Below, one piece after another: positions 1 to 6,928 of a stretch of DNA of 10,257 bases. Position 1 is the first letter of the stretch. Each line of letters starts with the position of its first letter. Under the pieces are notes generated by a model. The model made no database searches and had not been told where the DNA came from. It saw nothing but the letters and a program-made list of their open reading frames with translations. Both the position numbers and the translations under genes were made by a program. Source of the stretch: DASQDT01 sp036380435 (GTDB lineage: Bacteria > Acidobacteriota > Blastocatellia > Pyrinomonadales > Pyrinomonadaceae); NCBI GenBank assembly GCA_036380435.1, contig DASVES010000019.1, positions 1 through 10,257 of the forward strand. The letters run 5' to 3'.

Positions 1-168
1 CGTAAGCCATTCAACCCGGCGGGCCGCCCTCGTCCGCTATTCACTGCACGAATCGCGCCACTCACCGCACCCACCCGTCGTTTCACTGAATATCCAAAAC
101 ACCGCGCGTGCGCCGGGCGTAAACTCTGCTCTACAGTCGATGGTTCGGTCTTAAGGAGGCCCAAAGAA
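1..168. other. Upstream region of the first gene
   Basis: No credible coding sequence is seen here. The stretch is GC-rich with a few AT-richer patches around 85-102 and 119-125. I could not assign a promoter with a convincing pair of hexamers. The last part holds the Shine-Dalgarno sequence of the gene starting at 169. The other end is cut by the window edge, so an upstream gene cannot be judged. Confidence 0.5.
153..159 (+). promoter_or_regulatory. Shine-Dalgarno of the YHS-like protein gene
   Basis: AAGGAGG lies nine bases before the ATG at 169. It is the strongest ribosome binding site in the window and fixes that start codon. Confidence 0.85.
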
Positions 169-1326
169 ATGTTGAAGACACTGTTTCTGGCGGCCGCGTT
201 GACGTTTACTGTCGTCGCCGCCTTCGTCGCGCCCGTCGGCGAGCCTTTGTTCGCGCGGAGTGCGGCGGCGCAGAGTGCCGCTGTCGTCATCCCGCTCGAA
301 GGTCTCGACCCGGTCTTGTTGATTCAGGGCAAGGAGGCGCAGGGCGACGAAAAGTTCTCGGTCACGCGCGGGCGGTTCCAATACCTGTTCGCGGGCGCGG
401 AGACGAAGGCCGCCTTCGAGCGCGAGCCGGCGCGCTACGAGATTCAACTCGGCGGCGCCTGCGCGCGCATGGGGCCATCGACGCAAGGCAACCCCGACCT
501 CTACGCCGTCCACGACGGGCGCATCTACCTCTTCGGCAGCCCCGCCTGCGTGAAAGCGTTCAAGGAAGCGCCTGACAAATATCTGGAGACGGCGGGCGCG
601 TGGGCCTCGGGCGGTGCGCCGGCGCCGACCGAGGAGTCGCGGCGCAAAGGGCGCGCGCTCGTCGAGAAGGCGGTTGAGGCCGTGGGCGGCGCGGCGCGTC
701 TCGACGCACTCGTGAGCTATCAGGAGAAGGCGACGACCTCGGCGCATTCGCCGCAGGGCGTGACCGAGATCAAGACTTCAATGACGAGGGTCTACCCCGG
801 CAAGTATCGCGATGAGCGCACGCTTTCGTTCGGGACGATAGCCACGGTCGTCACTCCTGCCGCCGGCTTCTTCGCGACGGCGCGAGGCGGCGGCGACATG
901 ATCGACGAGCAGCGCGCGGCCTATGAGAAGCAGTTCGCCCGAAACGTCCTCACGCTCCTGCGCGCGCGGCGCGACGCGGGCTTCGCGGCCTCGGCCGCCG
1001 GGCCGGGCAAGGCGGGCGAGACGGCAATCGAGCAGGTAGACGTTGCGGCCGGCGGCGCGAGCGCGAGGCTCGGCATCGACCCGGCGACGGGGCGCGTGCT
1101 CACGCTCTCGTATCGCGGTCGCGGGCCGGGCGGCATGTTCGGCGACATCGTGCAGACGTTCTCCGACTTCCGCGCCGTCGAAGGTTTGACGCTGCCCTTC
1201 AAGACCGCCGGCACGTTCAACGGCGAGCCTTCCCCCGCGCACACGTCCGCGGTCGAGTCAATCGTCATCAACGCGCCCGTTCCGCCGTCGCTCTTCGAGA
1301 AGCCACGGCCGGCGGGCGGGCAGTAG
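169..1326 (+). CDS. Exported protein with two YHS-like segments and a LolA-like C-terminal domain
   Basis: This encodes a 385-residue protein. Residues 1-34 look like a Sec signal peptide: K3, a hydrophobic core, then Ala-rich residues ending near AAAQ. Residues 44-92 resemble the cysteine-less form of the YHS fold (LDPV at 46-49, then FQYLF and FEREPARY). Residues 96-138 look like a second, more canonical copy, with C98, GRIYLF at 117-122, C127 and a closing FKEAPDKYL. YHS domains are small modules often linked to metal or redox proteins. Residues 160-378 form a beta-rich region with YPGKYRDE, LGIDPATGRVL, FSDFR and LPFKTAGTFNG. It reminds me of the outer-membrane lipoprotein-carrier (LolA/LppX) type domain found on secreted acidobacterial proteins. 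The likely location is periplasm or outside. A strong Shine-Dalgarno (153-159) sets the start. The next gene begins 39 bp after the stop, so co-transcription is likely. The molecular function is unknown. Confidence 0.75.
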   Translation: MLKTLFLAAALTFTVVAAFVAPVGEPLFARSAAAQSAAVVIPLEGLDPVLLIQGKEAQGDEKFSVTRGRFQYLFAGAETKAAFEREPARYEIQLGGACARMGPSTQGNPDLYAVHDGRIYLFGSPACVKAFKEAPDKYLETAGAWASGGAPAPTEESRRKGRALVEKAVEAVGGAARLDALVSYQEKATTSAHSPQGVTEIKTSMTRVYPGKYRDERTLSFGTIATVVTPAAGFFATARGGGDMIDEQRAAYEKQFARNVLTLLRARRDAGFAASAAGPGKAGETAIEQVDVAAGGASARLGIDPATGRVLTLSYRGRGPGGMFGDIVQTFSDFRAVEGLTLPFKTAGTFNGEPSPAHTSAVESIVINAPVPPSLFEKPRPAGGQ

Positions 1327-1350
1327 TTGTTGTTGTTGTAGCAGTAGCAG
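1327..1350 (+). repeat. Short triplet repeat between two genes
   Basis: Right after the stop codon at 1324-1326 come four TTG triplets (1327-1338), then TAGCAG twice (1339-1350). The stretch is triplet-phased like a coding microsatellite but contains stop codons. A Shine-Dalgarno-like GGGGAAG (1352-1358) for the next gene follows directly. Confidence 0.6.
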
Positions 1351-1365
1351 CGGGGAAGTACGGCG

Positions 1366-2643
1366 ATGAAATCGGAAACTCTGAAACGAAAAACGATTCG
1401 CACGGCGACGCGGCGACTGAGCGTCCTATGCCTGTTGTTCGCGTGCGCTGCCTCCGCCTCGGCGCAGGCCAACGACTGGCCGCAGTGGGGAGGCCCGCAG
1501 CGCAACTTCGTCTCCGGCGCGAAGGGTCTCGCCGCCGCGTGGCCCGAGGGCGGCCCGCGCCGTCTGTGGTCGCGCGAACTCGGCGAGGGCTATTCGGCCA
1601 TCGCGGCCGAGGGCGAGCGCTTGTACACGATGTACCGGCGCGGCGCGCAGGACGTGGTCGTCGCCCTCGACGCCGCGACCGGCAAGACCGTCTGGGAGTA
1701 CGCCTACGACGCGCCCTTCTCAGCCGACTACTCGATGGAGAACGGGCCGGGGCCGCACGCGACGCCGACCATCGCCGGCGAGCGCGTCTTCACCGCCGGC
1801 CCCACGGGCAAACTCCACGCGCTCGACAAGAAGACGGGAAAACTTCTGTGGAGCCACGACCTGATGTCCGAGTACAAGGGCACCATCCGCGTCAACGGCT
1901 ACGCTTGTAGTCCGCTCGTCTACCGCGACACGGTCATCATGCAGGTCGGCGGCGCGGGCAACTCCCTCATGGCCTTCCGGCAGAAGGACGGCGGCGTCGC
2001 GTGGAAGCGCCACGACTTCAAGAACTCGCCCTCGTCGCCGCTCGTCATCAACGTGGATGGGCAGGATCAACTCGTCGCCTTCATGTACGACGAGGTCGTC
2101 GGCGTCGAGCCTCAGACGGGTGAGCTTTTGTGGAGCCACCCGCACAAGACCGAGTTCGGCTTGAACGTGAGCACGCCCGTCTGGGGCGAGGGGAACCTGC
2201 TGTTCATCTCCTCGTCTTACGGAGGCGGGAGCCGTGGGCTGCGACTGACGCGCGGCAGGGAAGGGAAGACCGCGGTCGAAGAGGTGTGGGCGCACGCGCT
2301 GATGCGCGTCCACTATGGCAACGCCGTCCGCCTCGGCGACTTCGTCTACGCGTCGAGCGGCGACTTCGGCACGGCGCCCTTCACGGCGCTCAACGTCAGG
2401 ACGGGCAAGATCGTCTGGCGCGACCGCACCCTCGCGCGCGCCTCGCTCCTCGCGGCCGACGGCCGCCTCATCCTCCTCGATGAGGACGGCCATCTCATCC
2501 TCGCCACGCCAACGCCCGAGGGGCTGAAGGTTCACTCGAAGGCGGAACTGCTCAAGAGCAACGCGTGGACGGCGCCGACACTCGCCGGCACACGTCTCTA
2601 CGTGCGCGACCGCAAGAACGTCCTCGCGCTCGACTTGAAATAG
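1366..2643 (+). CDS. Secreted PQQ-binding-like beta-propeller protein
   Basis: This encodes a 425-residue protein. Residues 1-33 form a signal peptide: a basic N-terminus (KRKTIRTATRR), a hydrophobic stretch (LSVLCLLFACAAS) and an ASA-Q cleavage site. The mature part opens with DWPQWGGP, a typical start of PQQ-like WD propellers. At least four blade motifs of the form ALDxxTGKxxW are visible: 100-110 (ALDAATGKTVW), 152-162 (ALDKKTGKLLW), 246-256 (GVEPQTGELLW) and 341-351 (ALNVRTGKIVW). The fold is that of BamB and PQQ-dependent dehydrogenases. The length and the lack of recognisable dehydrogenase or cytochrome motifs suggest a non-enzymatic scaffold or binding propeller, and the substrate is unknown. 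It is not a typical BamB gene, since it is not beside der or hisS here. A Shine-Dalgarno-like GGGGAAG (1352-1358) supports the start. It probably shares a transcript with the preceding exported protein. Confidence 0.85.
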   Translation: MKSETLKRKTIRTATRRLSVLCLLFACAASASAQANDWPQWGGPQRNFVSGAKGLAAAWPEGGPRRLWSRELGEGYSAIAAEGERLYTMYRRGAQDVVVALDAATGKTVWEYAYDAPFSADYSMENGPGPHATPTIAGERVFTAGPTGKLHALDKKTGKLLWSHDLMSEYKGTIRVNGYACSPLVYRDTVIMQVGGAGNSLMAFRQKDGGVAWKRHDFKNSPSSPLVINVDGQDQLVAFMYDEVVGVEPQTGELLWSHPHKTEFGLNVSTPVWGEGNLLFISSSYGGGSRGLRLTRGREGKTAVEEVWAHALMRVHYGNAVRLGDFVYASSGDFGTAPFTALNVRTGKIVWRDRTLARASLLAADGRLILLDEDGHLILATPTPEGLKVHSKAELLKSNAWTAPTLAGTRLYVRDRKNVLALDLK

Positions 2644-2675
2644 AGATTTTTATTTTGAGTGAATGGCAAGTCGGT

Positions 2676-2793
2676 TCACCGCGGAGGCGCAGAGGACGCG
2701 GAGACTACGCAGAGGGCTGAGCGTTTCACTCAACGTTGCGTCAGAGCGTCGGCCCTCTGCGCCTCCTCTGCGTCCTTTGCGCCTCCGCGGTGA
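2676..2793. repeat. Imperfect palindrome of GCGGAG/GCAGAG words
   Basis: The left arm 2676-2717 and right arm 2752-2793 pair over about 42 bp with about five mismatches. The outer 15 bp (2676-2690 with 2779-2793) match perfectly. Each arm is a string of GC[A/G][G/A]AGG words spaced 8 to 11 bases apart. It lies between the propeller gene and the kinase gene. As RNA it would form a long hairpin and could end transcription of the upstream gene, but no T tract follows. I recall the word pattern as a dispersed repeat in environmental bacteria. Copy number cannot be judged here. Confidence 0.8.
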
Positions 2794-2825
2794 GTTAATT
2801 CTCCGAACACTCAAGCTGAAAGCGA

Positions 2826-2831
2826 TATAAA
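2826..2831 (+). promoter_or_regulatory. Possible -10 element of the kinase gene
   Basis: TATAAA lies 8 bases before GTG 2840 and 11 bases before ATG 2843. I see no good -35 hexamer at 16 to 18 bp and no Shine-Dalgarno. This placement would give a transcript with almost no leader. It is inferred from one hexamer only. Confidence 0.35.
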
Positions 2832-2839
2832 CTGACCCA

Positions 2840-3976
2840 GTGATGGCGGAATCCTTTCAGAGCGACGCCGCGCCGGCGCGGCGTTTGTGGTTGAAGCGCG
2901 CGGCGGTCGTCTTCGGCATCTGGGCATTCTTCGCCGTGCTCACGGCCACACAGGTCTACATCGGCCTGCGCTCCGAGGGCATGAACCACTCCTTCGGCCG
3001 GCTGCTCGCGTGGCAGTTGTCTAACTGGAGCATCTGGGCGCTCTTCACGCCGGTCATCCTCCGGCTTGGGCAACGTTTCCCCGTCACGCGCGCGACGTGG
3101 CCGCAACGCGTGCTCACGCACCTCTGCTTCTGCGTCCTGCTCGCGGCCGTACACGCCGCCCTCCACAACTACCTGACGGTTCTCATCCGTCCGTGGGACG
3201 AGATGACGAACGAGCGGCCCCTCCTCGACATGTTCTGGGGCAAGCTCACGAGCCAGCTCCACATCAGCGTGCTCATCTACGGCACCATCCTCGGCGTCGG
3301 CTACGCCTTCAACTACTATGTCAAATTCCGCGAGCGCGAGGCCCGCGCCTCACAGCTCGAATCACAGCTCGCGCAGGCGCAGCTCCACGCGTTGAAGATG
3401 CAGCTCCATCCACACTTCCTCTTCAACACACTGAACGGCATCAGTGGCCTCGTGCGCGACGGCAGCAACAAGGCGGCCGTGCAGATGATCGCCGGCCTGA
3501 GCGACCTCCTGCGCCACACGCTCGACACCGAAGGCCAGCAGGAGGTGCCGCTCCGCCGCGAGCTGGAGTTCCTCGAACTCTACCTCGACATCCAGCAGAT
3601 GCGCTTCCCCGACCGCCTCCGCGTCCAGATGGAGATCGCGCCCGAGACGCTCGACGCCGAAGTGCCCAACCTCATCCTTCAACCGCTCGTCGAGAACGCC
3701 ATCCGCCACGGCATCGCCCCCCGCGCCGCGCCCGGCACCGTGGGGGTGCGCGCGCGACGCGACGAGCGGCTGCTCGAAATCAAGGTCTACGACGACGGCC
3801 CCGGCCTGCGCCCCAACGCGCCGACGGGCGAGGGCGGCGGCATCGGCCTCGCCAACACCCGCGCCCGCCTCGCACAGCTCTACGGCGCCGGCCACCGCTT
3901 CGACGTGCGCGACCGCCCGGAGGGCGGCGTCGAGGCCACCATCGTCGTCCCGTTCAGATTGTCGAGGGAGCAGTAG
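2840..3976 (+). CDS. LytS/YehU-type membrane sensor histidine kinase
   Basis: This encodes 378 residues from GTG 2840, or 377 from ATG 2843. Neither start has a Shine-Dalgarno, so the choice is open. Four membrane segments are visible at about 20-43, 55-78, 91-116 and 138-161, with almost no periplasmic domain. A short coiled coil follows (about 163-185). The His_kinase (PF06580) box is MQLHPHFLFNTLNGISGLVR, with the likely phosphorylated histidine at 192. The HATPase domain has an N box at LVENAIRHG (N286), a G1 box at DDGPGL (318-323) and a G2 box at GGGIGL (332-337). All residues expected of an active kinase are present. Such kinases autophosphorylate and pass phosphate to LytTR regulators, and one lies just downstream at 4205. 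The signal sensed is not evident. The kinase and regulator genes are separated by a 228-bp gap occupied by a palindromic element, where a tight operon would be usual. Confidence 0.92.
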   Translation: MMAESFQSDAAPARRLWLKRAAVVFGIWAFFAVLTATQVYIGLRSEGMNHSFGRLLAWQLSNWSIWALFTPVILRLGQRFPVTRATWPQRVLTHLCFCVLLAAVHAALHNYLTVLIRPWDEMTNERPLLDMFWGKLTSQLHISVLIYGTILGVGYAFNYYVKFREREARASQLESQLAQAQLHALKMQLHPHFLFNTLNGISGLVRDGSNKAAVQMIAGLSDLLRHTLDTEGQQEVPLRRELEFLELYLDIQQMRFPDRLRVQMEIAPETLDAEVPNLILQPLVENAIRHGIAPRAAPGTVGVRARRDERLLEIKVYDDGPGLRPNAPTGEGGGIGLANTRARLAQLYGAGHRFDVRDRPEGGVEATIVVPFRLSREQ

Positions 3977-3992
3977 CCGCGATTTAATAATC

Positions 3993-4182
3993 GTAGGGGT
4001 AGGGCAAGTCCGCGGCCCGTGCTGCGAAAAGAATTTACATGGATGGGCAGGATGATCAGGATAAGAGATTTGAAATCTCAAATCTGAAATCTCAAATCAG
4101 CTCTTTCTTCATCCTGCACGTCTTGTCCATCCATGTAGATTCCTTTGATGGGCAACGGGCCGCGGACTTGCCCTGCCCCTAC
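3993..4182. repeat. Nested palindromic element, copy 1
   Basis: The element has three layers. The outer arms are 3993-4020 and 4155-4182, 28 bp with one mismatch, starting GTAGGGG and containing CAAGTCCGCGGCCCGT. The middle arms are 4032-4062 and 4111-4141, 31 bp with about six mismatches, containing TTACATGGATGG. The centre holds four tandem heptamers T[G/C]AAATC (4071-4098). There is no coding capacity beyond chance. A second copy lies at 6929-7115. The organisation resembles MITE or REP/BIME elements, which are moved by enzymes encoded elsewhere. I see no clear target-site duplication. It sits between a kinase and its regulator, so it may uncouple their expression. Confidence 0.88.
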
Positions 4183-4204
4183 AGTTGTAATCTAGCTGTC
4201 ACAC

Positions 4205-5029
4205 GTGAATATGGAAGAAGGCGGGAAAAAGATCAGAACGTTGATCGTGGACGACGAGCCGCTGGCGCGTCAGAACATCCGTCTGCTGCTCGAAGCCGAC
4301 GCCGAGGTGGAAATTGTCGGCGAGGCCGGCGACGGCGCGGCGGCGGTCAAAGCCATCCGCAAGCTCTCGCCCGACCTCGTCTTCCTCGATATCCAGATGC
4401 CCGAGATGAGCGGCTTCGACGTGCTCGCCGCACTCGACGCCGAGCATCTGCCGGCCGTCGTCTTCGTCACCGCCTTCGACCGCTACGCGCTCCGCGCCTT
4501 CGAGGTACACGCGCTCGACTACCTGCTCAAGCCCTTCGACGACGCGCGCTTCGAGAAGGCGCTCCGTCAGGCCAAATCGCAAATCAGGGGGCGCGAGATA
4601 GGCCGCCTCAGTGAGCGCCTGCTCGCGCTGCTCGAAGAACGCGACGCGCGCGGCCCGGCCGCCGCCAGCGCGGGGCGCGCGCCCGCCCGCAACTACCTGA
4701 CGCGGCTGCTGGTGAAATCCGCGGGCCGCGTCTTCTTCCTCAAGGCCGACGACATAGACTGGGTCGAAGCCGCCGACTATTACGTCAAGCTGCACGTCGG
4801 GCGCAAGGGCCACCTCCTGCGCGAGTCGATGTCGGAGCTTGAGGCCCGCCTCGACCCCGACAAGTTCCTCCGCATCCACCGCTCCACCATCGTCAACCTC
4901 GACCGCGTCCGCGAGATGCATCCCCTCTCCGGCGGCGAATACACGGTCGTCCTCCACGACGGCACCCAGCTCAAACTCAGCCGCAGCCGCCGCGAGCAGT
5001 TGCAGAAGCTACTCAACCTCGGCGACTAG
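4205..5029 (+). CDS. LytTR-family response regulator
   Basis: This encodes 274 residues from GTG 4205, or 272 from ATG 4211. No Shine-Dalgarno precedes either start. Residues 10-125 form a receiver domain: acidic pocket DDE at 16-18, phospho-acceptor D62 in LDIQMPEMSG, T89 and K109 in LLKPF. A linker of about 130-163 includes an Ala/Arg-rich stretch. Residues 165-272 form a LytTR DNA-binding domain, with RVFFLKADDIDWVEAADYY and FLRIHRSTIVNLDRV. Family members bind direct repeats in promoters after phosphorylation. The partner is almost certainly the LytS-type kinase just upstream. Regulated genes cannot be named; the two exported-protein genes upstream are only candidates by position. The gene ends convergently with the histidine phosphatase, with a palindrome in the 59-bp gap. 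A weak TGTAAT (4186-4191) could serve as a -10 element for a nearly leaderless transcript. Confidence 0.93.
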   Translation: MNMEEGGKKIRTLIVDDEPLARQNIRLLLEADAEVEIVGEAGDGAAAVKAIRKLSPDLVFLDIQMPEMSGFDVLAALDAEHLPAVVFVTAFDRYALRAFEVHALDYLLKPFDDARFEKALRQAKSQIRGREIGRLSERLLALLEERDARGPAAASAGRAPARNYLTRLLVKSAGRVFFLKADDIDWVEAADYYVKLHVGRKGHLLRESMSELEARLDPDKFLRIHRSTIVNLDRVREMHPLSGGEYTVVLHDGTQLKLSRSRREQLQKLLNLGD

Positions 5030-5032
5030 AAA

Positions 5033-5126
5033 ACAGTACCGCGAGCGGAAGCCTCGCGGGTCTGGCCGCGCGCGTGGCGGGCCTCTCATCACAGCCGCAT
5101 CCGCTCGCTACCGCTCGCGGTACTGT
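5033..5126. repeat. Palindrome with arms reading ACAGTACCGCGAGCGG
   Basis: Arms 5033-5048 and 5111-5126 are 16-bp perfect inverted copies. The right arm, read on the minus strand, continues as GCGAGCGGTA then GCGAGCGG, a repeated 10-nt unit. The left copy is degenerate beyond the 16 bp. The interior 5065-5084 is also GC-rich and self-complementary. The palindrome sits at the convergence of the response regulator and histidine phosphatase genes and could act as a two-way terminator, although there is no T tract. The right arm lies inside the 3' end of the phosphatase gene and encodes its last residues. Confidence 0.85.
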
Positions 5127-5757
5127 CCACGTCAGCGAGGTGCCGCGTGTCGTTAACGGCGAGGACGCGGACGAGGCCGCCGTGATGAATAGAGAAGCGC
5201 GTGATGCCGCAGTTGGAGGAGGAAATCCAGACGGGGCGCAAGGTCGGTGCGTCGAGCGCGCCCATGAGGTGGAGGGCGAGGATGCAGATGGTGCCGGTGT
5301 GGGAGAAGAGGGCGAGGGCGCCGCCGGCGTGTTCCTGAATCGCGCGGTCGAGTTCGCGTGAGGAGCGGTCGAGCATCTGCCGGTAGCTCTCGCCGCCCGT
5401 GAGGACGTGTTCGAAGTCGCGGCGCAGGAGCGCGGCATACTCATCGGGGTGTAGTTGGGCGGCCTCCTCGAAGGTCAGCCCCTCCATGTGCCCGACGCTG
5501 CGCTCGCGCAGCGCCTCCGTTCGTTTGATCTCCAGCCCCGTCAGACGTGCCAGCGGCTCGGCCGTCTCGACGGCGCGCTGGAGGTCGCTCGAATAGATAG
5601 CTGTCACACGCTCCGTCTGGAGGGCGCGCGCCGTCGCCTCGGCTTGTGCGCGGCCGAGCGCGGAGAGCGGCGTCGCCGAGTGTCCGCCGAAGCGACGCTC
5701 GGCGTTACCCATCGACTGCCCGTGACGAACAAGTAAGACTCGCGTTCTCTCTGCCAT
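5089..5757 (-). CDS. Histidine phosphatase (phosphoglycerate mutase-like) family protein
   Basis: This encodes 222 residues from ATG 5757. A GTG at 5763 would add two residues. ATG is preferred because the core begins at once with TRVLLVRHGQS. Catalytic features of the family are present: the RHG motif at 11-13 with the phosphorylated histidine at 12, R60/E64-region SSDLQRAVETA, the acidic LRERSVGHMEG segment, and the second histidine in LFSHTGTI. The more usual SHGG is replaced by SHTG, which is tolerated in the family. The enzyme likely removes phosphate from a small molecule; GpmB, CobC/alpha-ribazole phosphatase and sugar-phosphatase roles cannot be told apart. It follows prfA on the same strand with a 78-bp gap filled by a G-rich palindrome, and it has no Shine-Dalgarno. 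The family-like core ends near VNDTRHLADV. The final eleven residues, from STASGSE onward, are encoded by a repeat arm. Confidence 0.88.
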   Translation of the reverse strand: MAERTRVLLVRHGQSMGNAERRFGGHSATPLSALGRAQAEATARALQTERVTAIYSSDLQRAVETAEPLARLTGLEIKRTEALRERSVGHMEGLTFEEAAQLHPDEYAALLRRDFEHVLTGGESYRQMLDRSSRELDRAIQEHAGGALALFSHTGTICILALHLMGALDAPTLRPVWISSSNCGITRFSIHHGGLVRVLAVNDTRHLADVDSTASGSERMRL

Positions 5758-5773
5758 GTGCACGGATTGGGCA

Positions 5774-5840
5774 AAGGGGAAAGGGTAAGGGGGAAGGGAA
5801 CAATAATTCCTTTACCCCTTACCCCTTACCCTTTCCCCTT
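5774..5840. repeat. Heptamer-built G-rich palindrome
   Basis: Arms 5774-5798 and 5816-5840 pair over 25 bp with one mismatch around a 17-base loop. Each arm is a tandem of 7-nt units. On the plus strand these are AAGGGGA, AAGGGTA and AGGGGGA; on the minus strand from 5840 they are AAGGGGA, AAGGGTA, AGGGGTA and AGGGGTA. Both arms also fit the canonical G-quadruplex pattern of four G runs with short loops, one on each strand. It starts one base after the prfA stop codon in transcript order. As RNA it would form a strong hairpin between prfA and the phosphatase gene, and could terminate or attenuate transcription. Confidence 0.9.
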
Positions 5841-5841
5841 C

Positions 5842-6918
5842 TTACGCCGCGACCGTTTCGGCCTTGAGTTTTTCCGCCTGATAGTGGGAGACGAGGGCGT
5901 TGATGAATTCGTCGAGCTGGCCTTCCATGACGAGGTCGAGCTGGTGGACGGTGAGGCCGATGCGGTGGTCGGAGACGCGGTTCTCCTTGAAGTTGTAGGT
6001 GCGTATCTTCTCGGAGCGGTCGCCGGAGCCGACCATCGAGCGGCGCTCGGAGGCGAGCGCGTCGTGCTGCTTCTGCTCTTCGAGTTCCTGAAGCCGCGCG
6101 CGCAGCACGCGCATGGCCTTCTCCCGATTCTTGATCTGCGACTTCTCGTCCTGCATCGAGACGACGAGGTTCGACGGCAAGTGTGTGATACGCACGGCCG
6201 AGTAGGTCGTGTTCACACTCTGGCCGCCCGGCCCCGAGGAGCAGAAGGTGTCGATGCGGAGGTCTTTCGCCTCGATCTTCACGTCCACCTCTTCGGCCTC
6301 GGGCAGCACGGCGATGGTGATGGCCGAGGTGTGGATGCGGCCGCTCGTCTCCGTCTGCGGGACGCGCTGGACACGGTGGACGCCCGACTCGTGCTTGAGC
6401 TTCGAGTAGACCCGCTCGCCCTCGATCATGGCGATGGCTTCCTTGACGCCGCCGATGCCTGACTCGGAGGCTTCGAGAATCTGCATCCGCCAGCCCTGAC
6501 GCTCGGCGTAGCGGCCGTACATCCTGAGCATCTCGGCGGCGAAGAGCGTGGCCTCGTCTCCGCCCGTGCCGGCGCGGATTTCAAGGATGACGTTCTTCTC
6601 GTCGTTCGGGTCGCGCGGCAGCAGCAGGACACGCATCTCCTCGCCCGCGCGCTCGATGCGCTCTTCGAGCTCCGCGGCCTCGGCCCGTGCCATCTCGCGC
6701 ATCTCATCGTCGTCGGCCGACTCCAGAAGCTCGCGCGCCCCGACAAGCTCCTCGCCGAGCGACTTCCACTCGCGATACTTGCCGACGATCTCGCCCAGCG
6801 CACGGTGCTGCTTGGCCACCTTGGAATAGGCCGCCTGATCCGTGTACACCTCCGGCAACGCAAGCTCCTGCGTCAGAGCTTCGTAGCGCGCCTCTATCTG
6901 TTCCAGTTTCTCTAACAT
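5842..6918 (-). CDS. prfA: Peptide chain release factor 1
   Basis: This 358-residue protein has the usual length for RF1. RF1 recognises UAA and UAG in the ribosomal A site and triggers release of the finished peptide. The GGQ catalytic motif is at 231-233 in CSSGPGGQSVNTTYSAVRITH. The stop-codon recognition tripeptide is PxT, here P187-Q188-T189 in RVPQTETSGRIHTS. This assigns it to RF1, because RF2 has SPF. The N-terminal coiled-coil domain (about 1-100) and the conserved IRAGTGGDEA at 114-123 are intact. ATG 6918 is the start, with a weak AGGA seven bases upstream. The glutamine of GGQ is normally methylated by PrmC, but no prmC lies beside prfA in this window. The preceding gene on the strand is the DUF1385 gene, across a 204-bp gap filled by a palindromic element whose edge almost touches the prfA ribosome binding site. 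Confidence 0.98.
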   Translation of the reverse strand: MLEKLEQIEARYEALTQELALPEVYTDQAAYSKVAKQHRALGEIVGKYREWKSLGEELVGARELLESADDDEMREMARAEAAELEERIERAGEEMRVLLLPRDPNDEKNVILEIRAGTGGDEATLFAAEMLRMYGRYAERQGWRMQILEASESGIGGVKEAIAMIEGERVYSKLKHESGVHRVQRVPQTETSGRIHTSAITIAVLPEAEEVDVKIEAKDLRIDTFCSSGPGGQSVNTTYSAVRITHLPSNLVVSMQDEKSQIKNREKAMRVLRARLQELEEQKQHDALASERRSMVGSGDRSEKIRTYNFKENRVSDHRIGLTVHQLDLVMEGQLDEFINALVSHYQAEKLKAETVAA

Positions 6919-6928
6919 ATCCGAATCC

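Noticed and set aside
1720..2535. Long open frame on the minus strand opposite the propeller gene
   Set aside because: Its protein is rich in Arg, Glu and Val with no recognisable domain. It is the expected antisense shadow of a GC-rich gene, and the plus-strand frame has clear PQQ motifs.
4065..4098. CRISPR-like tandem repeat
   Set aside because: The units are 7 nt and directly adjacent with no spacers, inside a palindrome. No cas genes are present.
3993..4182. An insertion sequence with its own transposase
   Set aside because: The element is only 190 bp with no coding frame. It can only be a non-autonomous element.
4039..4614. Plus-strand open frame starting inside the palindromic element
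   Set aside because: It runs out of frame into the receiver-domain gene, and its product is Arg-rich without any domain.
5758..6462. Plus-strand open frame opposite prfA
   Set aside because: It lies antisense to an unmistakable release factor, and its start falls in the G-rich repeat.
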